Source: JAWLHU01 sp049324875
GTDB taxonomy: Bacteria; Bacillota; Sulfobacillia; Symbiobacteriales; Symbiobacteriaceae
NCBI GenBank assembly: GCA_049324875.1
Contig: JBMONC010000053.1
Location: forward strand, 211,067 to 275,066
DNA length: 64,000 nucleotides
Direction of reading: 5' to 3'
Every line of letters begins with the position of its first letter. The first letter of the stretch is position 1. Positions 14,973 to 23,851 of this stretch are shown here, in pieces. A program made the position numbers and the translations under genes. Under the pieces are notes generated by a model. That model had not been told where the DNA came from, did no database searches, and saw only the letters and a program-made list of their open reading frames with translations.

Positions 14973-15632
14973 TCAGCAGTGTCGATCGACGATTCGCCCC
15001 ACGGGCTCCGGGCAGTCCTCCGGCACCGTCACACCCAGCACCGGTGCCACGGTGCATTCCTTGGGCAGGACCATCCCGAAGGTCGGCACCAGGAGCTTCA
15101 CATTCGCCGTCACCGTCAGGGTGATTGAGAGCTGAATGGTGCAGCAGATGTTGGGTTCCCCCTCCACCCCGTTGGGTGATGGTGGCTGAAGCGTGCAGAT
15201 GCAGGTGCCCCGCACCTCGCAGGAGACATCGGTCCCCAGGGGGGCGCAGAGCACAACCCGCTTGGGGAAGGAGATGTTCCGCTGGATCATGACGGCAGCC
15301 TGCCCCGGAGCCGGTATGATGGTCAGGTTCAGGGTGAGATTGACCTGAATCGACACGAGCGCCCGTCCCTCTCCGTTGGGCAGGGGCTCCCGGTCCATGA
15401 TCTCCTGGCAGGTCACATTGGTGATCGTGCACTCGACCACCATCGCTCCCGGACCCAGGTCCGGGATGAAGAAGCACCGCTCAAGCAAGTCTTCCTGTGT
15501 ACAGAAGTCGAACACCTTGCGCGCCTCAACCACCACAATCTCGCGCGGGGGAGGACAATGGCCGCCCCTGATCGGGCCCGGAACGACCCGTATGTCCTGG
15601 CCCCCCGCCATTGGCGGCAGGTTCTTGGACAT
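14973..15632 (-). CDS. Cysteine-rich protein, intact paralogue of the interrupted gene
   Basis: A 219-residue protein with 14 cysteines in a beta-like hydrophobic pattern and no signal peptide. The N-terminal tail is Gly/Pro-rich, then come VVVEARKVFDFC and several conserved CxC-like positions (EVRGTCICT, NICCTIQ). ATG 15632 follows AAGGGGG. It is paralogous to the interrupted gene through most of its length. The sequence at the equivalent recombination point differs, so this copy is not a target site. A mother-cell-type promoter lies upstream. I do not recognise the family. Cysteine richness and promoter suggest a spore-surface component, which is inference. Confidence 0.75.
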   Translation of the reverse strand: MSKNLPPMAGGQDIRVVPGPIRGGHCPPPREIVVVEARKVFDFCTQEDLLERCFFIPDLGPGAMVVECTITNVTCQEIMDREPLPNGEGRALVSIQVNLTLNLTIIPAPGQAAVMIQRNISFPKRVVLCAPLGTDVSCEVRGTCICTLQPPSPNGVEGEPNICCTIQLSITLTVTANVKLLVPTFGMVLPKECTVAPVLGVTVPEDCPEPVGRIVDRHC

Positions 15633-15691
15633 CTCACAGACCCCCTTCTCCGAGACCCTCGTCCTGTATGTCGTGAGGAGAGTTCCCCTGC

Positions 15692-15719
15692 CAGCCTATG
15701 TGGAGACCGCCTGCCTTGT
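15692..15719 (-). promoter_or_regulatory. Sigma-K-like promoter of the cysteine-rich paralogue
   Basis: On the minus strand CATAGGCTG (15692-15700) differs from CATAnnnTA at one position, and AC (15718-15719) lies 17 bases upstream. This matches the geometry seen for the interrupted gene. Confidence 0.45.
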
Positions 15720-15732
15720 GACAGCGCAAGAA

Positions 15733-15764
15733 GACCCCCTCGGCACCACCGGCCGATGGGGGTC
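15733..15764 (-). terminator. Terminator overlapping the end of the minJ-like gene
   Basis: GACCCCCATCGG and CCGAGGGGGTC pair on the minus strand and are followed by TTCTTGCG. The 5' arm includes the stop codon of the minJ-like gene. Confidence 0.6.
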
Positions 15765-17010
15765 ATCGCTCAATGCCAAACCAGCGGAAGAAGGCCGGGC
15801 GCCTGAGCCGGGCCAGCGCGCGGTCGCCCGGCTCGGGAACGGGGATCATGCCGAAGCCGTAGAACCCTTCCGGCGGGCGGGGGATACGGCAGTGCTCCAG
15901 TTGGCGCCCCTTCCGGTACATGATCGACACGTAAGCCGGCGAGGAGAGGAGCGCCTCGTGCAGTTGCTCACGGGTGTGCACCTCGTAGTCGTCGACCGTC
16001 ACCACCACCATGCCGCTCCGCAGTCCCGCCTGGGCGGCGGGAGAGCCGGGGAGCACATCCAGGACGGCCAGCCCCCTGGCCGGGCGCTGCAGATATGGCT
16101 CGCCGATCATCTGCAGCCGGCTGGTGAACACCACCATCGCCTCGTGCCCCAGCCCGCTGAACAGGACCCCGAGCCAGAGCAGCGGGCGGAAGTAGCTGCC
16201 TGAGATGGCCAGGGCCAGCAGGATGCCGCTGTACAGGAGCATCAGTCCGGAGGACTGCCGCACCCGGGACTCCGGCGGCGAGGCGATCGCCAGGTCGGAG
16301 TAGCCCAGCACCACCACCAGGGGGAGGAACTCCCAGCCCATGGTGACCGCCCCGAGTATCGAGGCCGAGTCAGGCCGCAGCAGCGGCCACCAGGTGGGCA
16401 TCTCGACCGCCGGCGCCCCCGCCGCCGAGAAGAGGGGGATCACCAGTGGCACCGGCCAGTACCGCTGCAGCAGGAACCCGGGGACCGGCTCATCCTGCCC
16501 GCCGGCGATGGAGAGGGGCGTCGGGCACATCGCCCCGTTCCCCCAGATCAGGACCGCCTCCACCAGGTGGAGCACGGCGACCAGCCCCAGCACCGAGGGG
16601 ATGTCCAACTGGGGCCAGCCAAAGATCAGATGGCTGAGGGAGACGACCATGGCCGAGTAAGCGAAGCAGATCAGGCGGGGGTTGAGGGCGCCCAGGAGGA
16701 TGGAGACGGGCCAAAGATAGAGCAGGGCAGAGGTAGCGTCCGGCACCTCGACCAGACCTACCCCTGCCGCCGACAAGACCATGCTGCCCGCCAGCCCCCC
16801 GGCCACACCCGCCAGGAGCGACTGCTGTGTCTGCACGAGCGGGCTCCGCTTGGGAAGCCCGTACAGTTCCTGTTCGGTGAGGGCGATCCGCCGGTACTGG
16901 GCGAAGACGATGGCGGCCGCCACAAGGAGGAGAAGCATCGCCCAGACGCTGAGCAACAGCTGCGGCAGTGATTTGAGCAGGTACTGCGCCATCGCGAGCA
17001 GCGACTGCAA
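15763..17010 (-). CDS. Polytopic membrane protein with C-terminal PDZ domain, MinJ-like
   Basis: A 415-residue protein with about seven or eight membrane segments followed by a PDZ domain (roughly residues 315-385: GLAVLDVLPGSPAAQAGLRSGMVVVTVDD). The topology and its position directly downstream of a CtpB-type protease and ftsEX match B. subtilis MinJ, which links MinD to DivIVA at division sites. Sequence identity to MinJ cannot be judged here, so no symbol is given. TTG 17010 follows a GGTGGGGGG tract; ATG 16992 is an alternative start. It lies 21 bases after the protease gene and is probably cotranscribed. Confidence 0.75.
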   Translation of the reverse strand: MQSLLAMAQYLLKSLPQLLLSVWAMLLLLVAAAIVFAQYRRIALTEQELYGLPKRSPLVQTQQSLLAGVAGGLAGSMVLSAAGVGLVEVPDATSALLYLWPVSILLGALNPRLICFAYSAMVVSLSHLIFGWPQLDIPSVLGLVAVLHLVEAVLIWGNGAMCPTPLSIAGGQDEPVPGFLLQRYWPVPLVIPLFSAAGAPAVEMPTWWPLLRPDSASILGAVTMGWEFLPLVVVLGYSDLAIASPPESRVRQSSGLMLLYSGILLALAISGSYFRPLLWLGVLFSGLGHEAMVVFTSRLQMIGEPYLQRPARGLAVLDVLPGSPAAQAGLRSGMVVVTVDDYEVHTREQLHEALLSSPAYVSIMYRKGRQLEHCRIPRPPEGFYGFGMIPVPEPGDRALARLRRPAFFRWFGIER

Positions 17011-17031
17011 GCTGATCCCCCCACCTCTCGT

Positions 17032-18279
17032 CTAGGGCGTCAACGCCTTGATGTACTTGATGGCCGCCTCCAGTTGAGGATCCCCGGGCTCGCCCGGAAT
17101 CACCTTCGCCGGATTCTCCACAATCACATCCGGCTCAATGCCGACCCCGTTGATCGCCTTCTCCCCTGCGGTCAGGTACTTCGCCGTGGTCAACTTGATG
17201 CCAGAGCCGTCGGGAAACTCCCAGAAGGTCTGTACCGAGCCCTTGCCAAAGGTCTTCGTACCCATGAGCGTACCGATCTTCAGGTCCTTGATGGCCCCGG
17301 CCACGATCTCAGAGGCGCTGGCGCTTCCGCCGTCGACCAGGACCACCAGCGGGAGGTTCAGGGGCTCCTTGCCCGTGGAGGGGTAGGTCTTCTTGCCGTG
17401 CTGCCGGTCCACGATGTGGACGACGGGCTTCAGTTCGGGCACGAAGAGGGAGGAGACATCCACCGCCTCGGTCAGCAGCCCGCCCGGGTTCTGCCGCAGG
17501 TCGAGAATCAGCCGCTTCATGCCCTGCTGACGCAGGTCGTTGATGGCATCCTGCACCTGCTTGGCCCCGCCCTTGCGGAACTCATAGAACTGGACATACC
17601 CAACGCCGGCGGCGGCATCCACCATGCGATACTGGAGCGCCGGCATGGTGATCGTGTCCCGTGTGATGGTAAACTCGAGCAGATCCTCCTGCCCCTCACG
17701 CTTGACGGTCAGCGTCACCTTCGTCCCCTTGGGGCCGCGGATCAGGGTCACGGCTTCGTTCAGGGTCATGTTCGTGATGTCCCGGCCATCTACCTTTACA
17801 ATGGCATCGCCGGCCCTCAGCCCTGCCCGCTCCCCCGGGCTGCCCTTGATGGGCGAGACCACGGTGACATACCCGGTCTGCTGGGAGAGTTCGACGGTGA
17901 CGCCGATTCCCGAGAAGGTGGGCTCAAAGTGCTCGACAAAGGTCTTGTACTGCTCGGGCGTGAAGTAGGCCGAGTGGCGGTCGCCCAGGGCCTCGACCAT
18001 ACCCTTCAGCGCCCCGTCAGTCAGCTTCTTCGGCTCGACCGACTCGACATACTGATCCTGAATGGCGCGTAGAACCTCGTCCAACTTCTTGACATCGATA
18101 CCCGGTGCCGCGGTGACAGCAGGAGGTTTAGCCACCTTGCCGGGCAGAGTAGCCACCTGCTGGTTCACCCACGGGATCAGTCCCATCGCCCCGGCCACAT
18201 AGCTGATCATGCTGGCCACCACTACCAGCACGGCGGTCAGCGTAAGGCTTTCACGGCGCTCGTCCATCTCGGGTTTCAT
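17032..18279 (-). CDS. S41 family C-terminal processing peptidase, CtpB-like
   Basis: A 415-residue secreted or membrane-anchored serine protease. A membrane helix near residues 12-35 is followed by an N-terminal helical region, a PDZ domain (GIGVTVELSQQTGYVTVVSPIKGSPGERAGL) and the S41 core. The core has the nucleophile Ser in GGSASASEIVAGA and the base Lys in FGKGSVQT. In B. subtilis the syntenic CtpB cleaves SpoIVFA to trigger pro-sigma-K processing; a similar role here is inference. ATG 18279 abuts AGAGAGG, and ATG 18267 is an alternative. It has its own promoter at 18328-18357. Confidence 0.9.
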   Translation of the reverse strand: MKPEMDERRESLTLTAVLVVVASMISYVAGAMGLIPWVNQQVATLPGKVAKPPAVTAAPGIDVKKLDEVLRAIQDQYVESVEPKKLTDGALKGMVEALGDRHSAYFTPEQYKTFVEHFEPTFSGIGVTVELSQQTGYVTVVSPIKGSPGERAGLRAGDAIVKVDGRDITNMTLNEAVTLIRGPKGTKVTLTVKREGQEDLLEFTITRDTITMPALQYRMVDAAAGVGYVQFYEFRKGGAKQVQDAINDLRQQGMKRLILDLRQNPGGLLTEAVDVSSLFVPELKPVVHIVDRQHGKKTYPSTGKEPLNLPLVVLVDGGSASASEIVAGAIKDLKIGTLMGTKTFGKGSVQTFWEFPDGSGIKLTTAKYLTAGEKAINGVGIEPDVIVENPAKVIPGEPGDPQLEAAIKYIKALTP

Positions 18280-18327
18280 CCTCTCTGCGTCCCGGTTCGC
18301 AGACATGTGTATCGGGGTCTGAGTGTG

Positions 18328-18357
18328 AGTATACTCCGGCAGGCAAATCATGGTCAA
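18328..18357 (-). promoter_or_regulatory. Sigma-A-type promoter for the ctp-minJ pair
   Basis: TTGACC (18352-18357) and TATACT (18328-18333) on the minus strand, 18 bases apart, about 50 bases before the start of the S41 protease gene. Confidence 0.7.
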
Positions 18358-18368
18358 ATCGAAAAATA

Positions 18369-18402
18369 GAGCCCCAGGACCGCCTGGCGGCCTCAGGGGC
18401 CC
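18369..18402 (-). terminator. Terminator after the M23 peptidase gene
   Basis: A long GC-rich stem (GGGCCCCTGAGGCC / GGTCCTGGGGCTC with small mismatches) on the minus strand, followed by TATTTTTCG, ends the ftsE-ftsX-M23 unit. Confidence 0.75.
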
Positions 18403-18434
18403 GTTTTCTCTTTTTTCCACTTTTTCCCATCAGC

Positions 18435-19595
18435 TTAGAGCTTGATGAAGGACATGGGGTCTTTCTTCTCCCCGTCCACATGGATCTCCAGGTGGACGTG
18501 GGGGCCGGTCGACCAGCCTGTCGAGCCCGCCTCGGCAATCTGCTGCCCCTGCGTCACCGTATCGTTTACACTCACCAGCAGTTTAGACGAGTGAGCGTAC
18601 CAGCTGGTAATGCCGCCGCCGTGGTCAATGATGACCAGATAACCGAACACATTGTCCCAGCGGGCCACCACTACGACCCCATCCTCGATGGCGTAGACGG
18701 GCTGTCCGGTGTAGGCGCTGAAGTCGGTGCCCCAGTGCATCCGCCGGCCGCCGAGGATCGGATGGTTCCGCATCCCATAGGCGTCGGTGATGGAGACCGG
18801 CCTGACCGGCGGGATCGGTGCGAAGCGGCCGGCCTGGCGGTTCATCTGCCGGACCAGCTCGGCGACCTGCTGGGTCAGCTGCTCGGAGTGCTGATCATAC
18901 TCGTTCAACCGCAGTTCCAGGGTGCGCCGGCTCTCCTGGAGCGACCGGGTGACCTGCTCCCGCTCGCTCCGCTTGAGCGAGACGGTATTGCGGTAGGACT
19001 CGGCCTGCAGCTTGAGGTTGGTCAGACGGGTCTTCCGGTCGCTGACCTCCTGCTGGCGCTTCTCCAGGACCAGCTTCTCCGCCTTGACCCCTTCGAACAG
19101 CTCCCGATCCTTCTTGACAATGAGGCTCAGGAGGTCCATCCGCCCGATGAAGTCCCGGAAGGTGGCCGCACCGAACAGCACCGCCAGGTAGTCGACCCGA
19201 CCGTTCTCCCGGATCGACCGGATGCGGGCCCCGAGGAGCGCCTTCTTCTGCTCATACCGCTCCTGCGTCGCCTTCAGCTCGGCCTCGACCTGCTGCAGCT
19301 CCGCCGTGGTCTTCTCCAGCTGTCCGGTAATAACGGCCAGCTGGCTGTTGGCCTGGACCAGCTCACCCTCCACGAGCCGGAGCTGCGCCTCGGCCTCCCG
19401 GGCCTGAAAGGCCACATTAGCCAGGGCGTTGCGGGTCTCCTGCTGCTTGCGGCGAATCTCTTCGAGATCTCTCTGGGCCTTGTCCAACTGCTCTTTCAGG
19501 TCATTTGCCAGCACGACCGGTGCCGCCGCCTGGGCCGCCAGGGTGAGGACCAGGGCCAGCACCAGCACCCAACCGAAGCGGAATCGGGTTCGCAT
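18435..19595 (-). CDS. Coiled-coil M23 murein hydrolase activator, EnvC-like
   Basis: A 386-residue secreted protein: a signal peptide (MRTRFRFGWVLVLALVLTLAAQAAA), a long coiled coil (about residues 35-250) and a C-terminal M23 (LytM) domain. The domain's zinc-ligand motifs are intact: HWGTDF (His and Asp) and HVHLEI (HxH), so it may be an active endopeptidase. It lies 17 bases after ftsX; FtsEX typically controls such coiled-coil peptidoglycan hydrolases across the membrane. ATG 19595 is eight bases after GGAGGTGG and overlaps no other gene. Confidence 0.9.
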   Translation of the reverse strand: MRTRFRFGWVLVLALVLTLAAQAAAPVVLANDLKEQLDKAQRDLEEIRRKQQETRNALANVAFQAREAEAQLRLVEGELVQANSQLAVITGQLEKTTAELQQVEAELKATQERYEQKKALLGARIRSIRENGRVDYLAVLFGAATFRDFIGRMDLLSLIVKKDRELFEGVKAEKLVLEKRQQEVSDRKTRLTNLKLQAESYRNTVSLKRSEREQVTRSLQESRRTLELRLNEYDQHSEQLTQQVAELVRQMNRQAGRFAPIPPVRPVSITDAYGMRNHPILGGRRMHWGTDFSAYTGQPVYAIEDGVVVVARWDNVFGYLVIIDHGGGITSWYAHSSKLLVSVNDTVTQGQQIAEAGSTGWSTGPHVHLEIHVDGEKKDPMSFIKL

Positions 19596-19612
19596 GTGAC
19601 CGGCCACCTCCA

Positions 19613-20536
19613 TCAGACCTTAAGGAATCGCCGCAGGGAGACGAGGCTGCCGATGGCGCCCAGCACCCCGCCGAGAAGGAGCAGACCGACCGCCAGGTTT
19701 GAAAGCACAGCGTCGGGGTGTACCAGCGGCAGGAACGGAACGGTCTCCTGCAGCCGGGGGGTCATCCGTGCGTAGGCATAGGCCGTGACCCCACTGGCCA
19801 CGGCTGCGCCGATCACGCCGAGGAAGATGCCTTCGAGCATGAACGGCCGCCGGATGTACCAGTCGGTGGCGCCCACCAGCTTCATGATCGAGATCTCCCG
19901 CCGGCGGGCGAAGACCGAGAGCCGGATGGTGTTAGAAAGGGTCAGGACCGTGGCTACCAGCAGCAGCAGCACCAGCCCCACACCACCGAAGCGGATCGCG
20001 TTGGTGAAGGCCATCAGGTCATCGACATACTCGTCGCCGTAGTTGACCTTGGCGACCCCTGGGAGCGCCAGGATGGCCTCTGCCACCCCCCGGACCTGGG
20101 CGACCTCGACCACCTTGACATGGATCTCGTCGGAGAGCGGGTTCTGGTCCCCCTCGTAGCCCGCCAGCAGATCCCGCTGTGCCGGATCGGTCTTCTTCAT
20201 CTCCTCCAGCGCCTGGTGCCGGGACAGGTAGTTGACCTCCCTGACGTTCGGGAGCGCTCTGACCCGACCCAGAATCGCCTGCTTCTGCGGCTCCGAGAGC
20301 TCCTGCTTGTTGCACTTGGCCTCGTCCCGCTGGGCGTTGCACAGGTAGGCGGTGATCTCCACCTGGCTCTCCGCCGTGGCCGCCATATGCTCCAGGTTGA
20401 CCGCCAGCAGGAGCACCACCGCCAGCACCAGGAGCGAGACCGCCACCGAGAGCATGGAGGCCAGCGACATCAGGCCGCTCTGGGTCATGCTGCGGATGGC
20501 ATCGCGCAGGGCGTTGGCCCAGCCCCTAAGATTCAT
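19613..20536 (-). CDS. ftsX: Cell division ABC transporter permease FtsX
   Basis: A 307-residue protein with an N-terminal membrane helix, a large extracytoplasmic loop (residues about 50-175) and three C-terminal helices, the FtsX topology. The cytoplasmic loop RRREISIMKLVGATDWYIRRPFMLEG is the conserved signature. FtsX is not a true transporter: with FtsE it turns ATP hydrolysis into activation of cell-wall hydrolases. The external loop has two cysteines (YLCNAQRDEAKCNK) that could form a disulfide. Its ATG overlaps the end of ftsE by 11 bases. Confidence 0.95.
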   Translation of the reverse strand: MNLRGWANALRDAIRSMTQSGLMSLASMLSVAVSLLVLAVVLLLAVNLEHMAATAESQVEITAYLCNAQRDEAKCNKQELSEPQKQAILGRVRALPNVREVNYLSRHQALEEMKKTDPAQRDLLAGYEGDQNPLSDEIHVKVVEVAQVRGVAEAILALPGVAKVNYGDEYVDDLMAFTNAIRFGGVGLVLLLLVATVLTLSNTIRLSVFARRREISIMKLVGATDWYIRRPFMLEGIFLGVIGAAVASGVTAYAYARMTPRLQETVPFLPLVHPDAVLSNLAVGLLLLGGVLGAIGSLVSLRRFLKV

Positions 20537-21215
20537 AGCCGTAGGTCCCCCTCATCTCGTCACGGACCACACGGCCGCGCTCGATGGCAACGACCCGCCT
20601 TTTCATGGTGTTGACGACCTCTTTGGCATGGGTGGCTACCACAACGGTTGCCCCCATCTGGTTGATCTCGTTGAGCAGCTTCATGATCGCCCAGGAGTTC
20701 TCCGGGTCCAGGTTGCCGGTGGGCTCATCCGCCACCACCAGAACCGGGTTTCTCACGATGGCGCGCGCCACGGCGACCCGCTGCTGCTCGCCCCCCGACA
20801 GCTCACCGGCTCGGGCATGGGTCTTGTGGCGCAATCCAACCAGCTCGAGGGCCGCCGGCACCCGCCGGACGATCTCGCGGCGGGGCACGTCGGTGCACTC
20901 CAGGGCGAAGGCCACATTCTCAAAGACGGTTCGCTCGGGGAGCAGCTTGAAGTCCTGAAAGATGACGCCCAGGTTGCGGCGGAGGTAGGGCACGGCGCGG
21001 TCGGGCAGTTTGGCGATATCCTTGCCGTCCAGCAAGAGCCGACCTGAGGTGGGCAGCTCCTCGCGGTAGAGCAGCTTCATCAGCGTGGACTTGCCGGCGC
21101 CGGAGGGGCCTACGAGAAAGACAAACTCCCCCCGCTCAATCCGGAGGTTGACTCCGTTGAGAGAGGGGGCGTGCGTATTTGGGTAAACCTTCGTCACATT
21201 GACGAACTGAATCAA
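20526..21215 (-). CDS. ftsE: Cell division ATP-binding protein FtsE
   Basis: A 229-residue ABC ATPase with Walker A GPSGAGKST, the signature LSGGEQQRVAVARA, Walker B VLVVADEPTGNLD and switch His in VVATHAKEV. The N-terminus IQFVNVTKVYP is typical of FtsE. It acts at the cytoplasmic face of FtsX. It is the first gene of the ftsE-ftsX-M23 unit. Upstream on the minus strand is a perfect TTGACA with no well-spaced -10, so the promoter is unresolved. Confidence 0.95.
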   Translation of the reverse strand: MIQFVNVTKVYPNTHAPSLNGVNLRIERGEFVFLVGPSGAGKSTLMKLLYREELPTSGRLLLDGKDIAKLPDRAVPYLRRNLGVIFQDFKLLPERTVFENVAFALECTDVPRREIVRRVPAALELVGLRHKTHARAGELSGGEQQRVAVARAIVRNPVLVVADEPTGNLDPENSWAIMKLLNEINQMGATVVVATHAKEVVNTMKRRVVAIERGRVVRDEMRGTYGYES

Positions 21216-21417
21216 GTGGGATCACCCCAGCTAATTTATTCATACGCTTATGTCAAAACGTTCTCCTTCATCGTCCCGGTATCGAACGTACAAATCGCCA
21301 TTCACATGGGTTTTTCGACAGAATCCGTTAGCTTCCCTCTGAGTTCGACGAAAATCGAGTGTGTATGGTTTCTGGTCGCGCTGGCATATGCCGACATTGG
21401 CGGGTGACAATAAGAAG

Positions 21418-21442
21418 GAGCCCCACAGCGGAGGGGGCTCCC
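21418..21442 (-). terminator. Terminator of the RDD protein gene
   Basis: GGAGCCCCC pairs with GGGGCTCC on the minus strand and is followed by TTCTTATTG, 17 bases after the stop codon. Confidence 0.75.
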
Positions 21443-21458
21443 ATTCTCGTGGACCGAT

Positions 21459-22226
21459 CTAACGGACCTCCTTGACCACCAGGGTTGTGGCGATGCGGTC
21501 GTGCAGGCCGCGCTTGGCATCGTCGAAGGCGATCATCAGGAAGCCGATGTAGAGGATCATGCCGGAGACCATATAGCCGAGCAGGCGAAGGGTCGCCTTG
21601 CCGTACGACATGGGCTGGCCGTCGGTGCTGACCACATGCAGCCCCATGATCTTCTTGCCGGGGCTCTGGCCGCTGGAACCCCAGAAATAGATGAAGTAGC
21701 CGAAGGCGACCACCATGTAGGCGAGGAATCCGAGGAAAGGAAGGCCCATAGCCGTCGGAATAAAGAAGGCGATCATGGCAGCGATCCCCTGAATCAACCC
21801 GTCGAGGAGGAAGGCGACAAACCGGACGCCAAAACCGGCGGGGGCGAAGCCGGGGGGAATGACCAGGCCCGCCGCCTGAGCGGCCTGCACACCCCGCGCG
21901 TCATCGGGATCCATGCCGGCAAAGGACTGGTTCTGACCGGCCTGGTATCCCTGGCCCTGGTGTGCCGGCGGCTGATAGGCCGGCGGCTGGTAGGCCTGGG
22001 GGCTTGGAGCCTGGTAGGCCGGAGCCTGGTAGCCCTGACCCTGGTAGCCCGGTGCCTGCCCCTGGGCCGGCGGTTCAGGCGAGGGGATGGGCGGGGGTGG
22101 TGCGTAGGTCGGGTTCGGCGGAGGAGCGATGACCGCGGTCTGGTCAAGGGGTGCGCCGCATTCGGCACAGCGAGTTGCATTCTCGTTATTTAGACCTTTG
22201 CACGACGGGCAGACCTTCTCACTCAC
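21459..22226 (-). CDS. RDD family membrane protein with N-terminal zinc ribbon
   Basis: A 255-residue protein in three parts: a zinc ribbon (VCPSCKGLNN ... CAECGAP, residues 5-27), a Pro/Gln/Tyr-rich low-complexity linker with repeated QGYQAPAYQ-like units (about 35-110), and a C-terminal RDD domain with three membrane segments (FVAFLLDGLIQGIAAMIAFF onward, GKKIMGLHVVS). GTG 22226 follows AGGAGGAG by six bases; TTG 22232 is too close to it. RDD proteins are poorly understood; some relatives act in ion homeostasis. Function here unassigned. Confidence 0.85.
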   Translation of the reverse strand: MSEKVCPSCKGLNNENATRCAECGAPLDQTAVIAPPPNPTYAPPPPIPSPEPPAQGQAPGYQGQGYQAPAYQAPSPQAYQPPAYQPPAHQGQGYQAGQNQSFAGMDPDDARGVQAAQAAGLVIPPGFAPAGFGVRFVAFLLDGLIQGIAAMIAFFIPTAMGLPFLGFLAYMVVAFGYFIYFWGSSGQSPGKKIMGLHVVSTDGQPMSYGKATLRLLGYMVSGMILYIGFLMIAFDDAKRGLHDRIATTLVVKEVR

Positions 22227-22386
22227 GGGCAACTCCTCCTTCGTCTATTGGTGCGGTAGGTCACCTATTCGAAATTTACTATCCAGCACCTGTAGGAAGG
22301 ATTCTCCATGTAATCGTTGAGTCCTGCGTTGATACATATTTTAAGCAGACATTATTCCCATTCCATTCGCACGCGGCCTCTCTGGT

Positions 22387-23115
22387 CTATCCCGCAAATT
22401 GGCCCGTGCGGGCTGTGTGAGCAAAGAGTTCCCATCCGGCCATGCCGGCCTGCTGTGCCGCCCGGATCGCCGCCTCCACGTCGTAGGGAACCCGGATGAG
22501 CTGGGTGGAGAGCCCGCCGTTCGATACCTCGATCAGGGCGTAGCTCGGGCGCGGGTCCCCGTCGAAGGGAATCCCCACGCTTCCCGCGTTGACCACGACC
22601 CGCCCCCGATAGGATCGGATATAGGGGCGGTGATTGTGGCCACAGCCGGAGAGAACCGTCTCCTCTGAGAGGCGCATGACCTCCAGCTCTTCGTTGCTCG
22701 CCCAGGGCATCACCAGCACATAGTTGTGGTGGGGCACGGCGTGAAAAAAGTCCATCCGGAGCCCTTCGACCACCTCGGAATGGGTCAGAGGGAAGCTCGT
22801 CAGCCACTGCCGGTCCTGCCCGCTCAGGGCGGCCAGGTGCCGGTCAAAGTCCCGAAGGGCAGCTGCCTGGCTCTCGTTGTGCACCGGGTAGAGCGCGGGG
22901 TGATGGTCGGGGTGGTAGCACCTGTCGGTGTTGCCCAGAACCACGGGGCATCCGAGGTTGCGGACCCGCTCCACGCACTCCTTGGGCAGAGGGCCCTTCA
23001 TGGTGATATCGCCCAGGCAGATCAGCCGGTCTGCCCCCCGCCGGTGCAGGTCGGTCAGGACCGCCTCCAGGGCGTGGTAGTTGGAATGGATGTCGCCGAA
23101 GAGAGCAATGCGCAT
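22387..23115 (-). CDS. Metallophosphoesterase, YfcE/calcineurin-like
   Basis: A 242-residue cytoplasmic phosphoesterase with the five metal-binding motifs in order: GDIHSN (residues 7-12), GDITMKGP, GNTD, a middle His (FFHAVPHH) and GCGHNH in place of the usual GHTH. Substrate unknown; members include phosphodiesterases and protein phosphatases. It follows the tagA-like gene by one base in the same direction and may be part of that envelope operon. Confidence 0.85.
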   Translation of the reverse strand: MRIALFGDIHSNYHALEAVLTDLHRRGADRLICLGDITMKGPLPKECVERVRNLGCPVVLGNTDRCYHPDHHPALYPVHNESQAAALRDFDRHLAALSGQDRQWLTSFPLTHSEVVEGLRMDFFHAVPHHNYVLVMPWASNEELEVMRLSEETVLSGCGHNHRPYIRSYRGRVVVNAGSVGIPFDGDPRPSYALIEVSNGGLSTQLIRVPYDVEAAIRAAQQAGMAGWELFAHTARTGQFAG

Positions 23116-23116
23116 G

Positions 23117-23851
23117 CTATCTGCCTCGCATTCGCTTCCACAGGACCACCAGGACGAACTTGATCAGGGGCGGGAGGCTGCGGCCATAGCGCCCGAACTT
23201 GACAATCCGGAACAACCACTCAAGGTGGAGCCGCTGAATCCACTCCGGGGCGCGCGCCGCCGCGCCGGCCCAGACATCGATCGTGCCACCCACGCCCATG
23301 CCAAGCCTGACGCCCAACTCGGGCAGATACTTATGTAACCACTGCTCCTGCCTGGGGGAGCCGAGCCCCACGAAGAGCACATCGGGGCGGGCCTCCCGGA
23401 TGAAGGCGACGATCTCGGGCACCTCTTCCGGCTTGAAGAAGCCGTCGCGGTAGCCCACGATCTTGACGCCCGGATACTGGCGCTGCAGGCGGCGTGCCGC
23501 CTCAGCCACCACCTCGGAGCGAGTGCCGAACAGGAAGATCCGGCCCCTCCGCCGGGCGTTCAGCGCAGCGAGCAGGTTCGTGGCCAGATCCGCTCCGGCT
23601 ACCTTTTCCGGCACAGGGTCACGCAGCAGGCGGGAGGCGAGGAGAATGCCGCTGCCATCCGCCACCACCAGGTCTGCCCCGTTGATGATCGCCGCCAGAT
23701 CCGGGTTCTTGCTGGCGCTGTACGCGATCTCCGCGTTGGGAGTGACCACCAGGTGGGGCGCCCGCTCATCCAAAAAGGAGAGGCAGCGCGTGACCGCCTC
23801 TTCCATAGTAACCTTGTCGACCCCGATGGAGAGGATCCGCGCACGGCTCAT
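23117..23851 (-). CDS. WecG/TagA/CpsF family glycosyltransferase
   Basis: A 244-residue GT26 enzyme that transfers N-acetylmannosamine or a related sugar to a lipid-linked acceptor in wall-polymer synthesis. Motifs visible: VTPNAEIAYSASKNPDL, ADGSGILLASRLL, FLFGTRSEV and FVGLGSPRQEQW. The C-terminal basic and hydrophobic end fits membrane association. Its ATG overlaps the stop codon of the csaB gene (TGATG), so the two are translationally coupled. That coupling suggests one secondary cell-wall polymer pathway. Confidence 0.9.
   Translation of the reverse strand: MSRARILSIGVDKVTMEEAVTRCLSFLDERAPHLVVTPNAEIAYSASKNPDLAAIINGADLVVADGSGILLASRLLRDPVPEKVAGADLATNLLAALNARRRGRIFLFGTRSEVVAEAARRLQRQYPGVKIVGYRDGFFKPEEVPEIVAFIREARPDVLFVGLGSPRQEQWLHKYLPELGVRLGMGVGGTIDVWAGAAARAPEWIQRLHLEWLFRIVKFGRYGRSLPPLIKFVLVVLWKRMRGR

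Noticed and set aside
14973..15632. Possible recombination between the two cysteine-rich paralogues themselves
   Set aside because: The paralogue lacks the 15-bp site (its equivalent stretch differs), so it is not an attachment site for the element.
21171..21407. Plus-strand frame in the ftsE upstream region
   Set aside because: Opens inside ftsE antisense, has no ribosome-binding site and does not resemble a gene.
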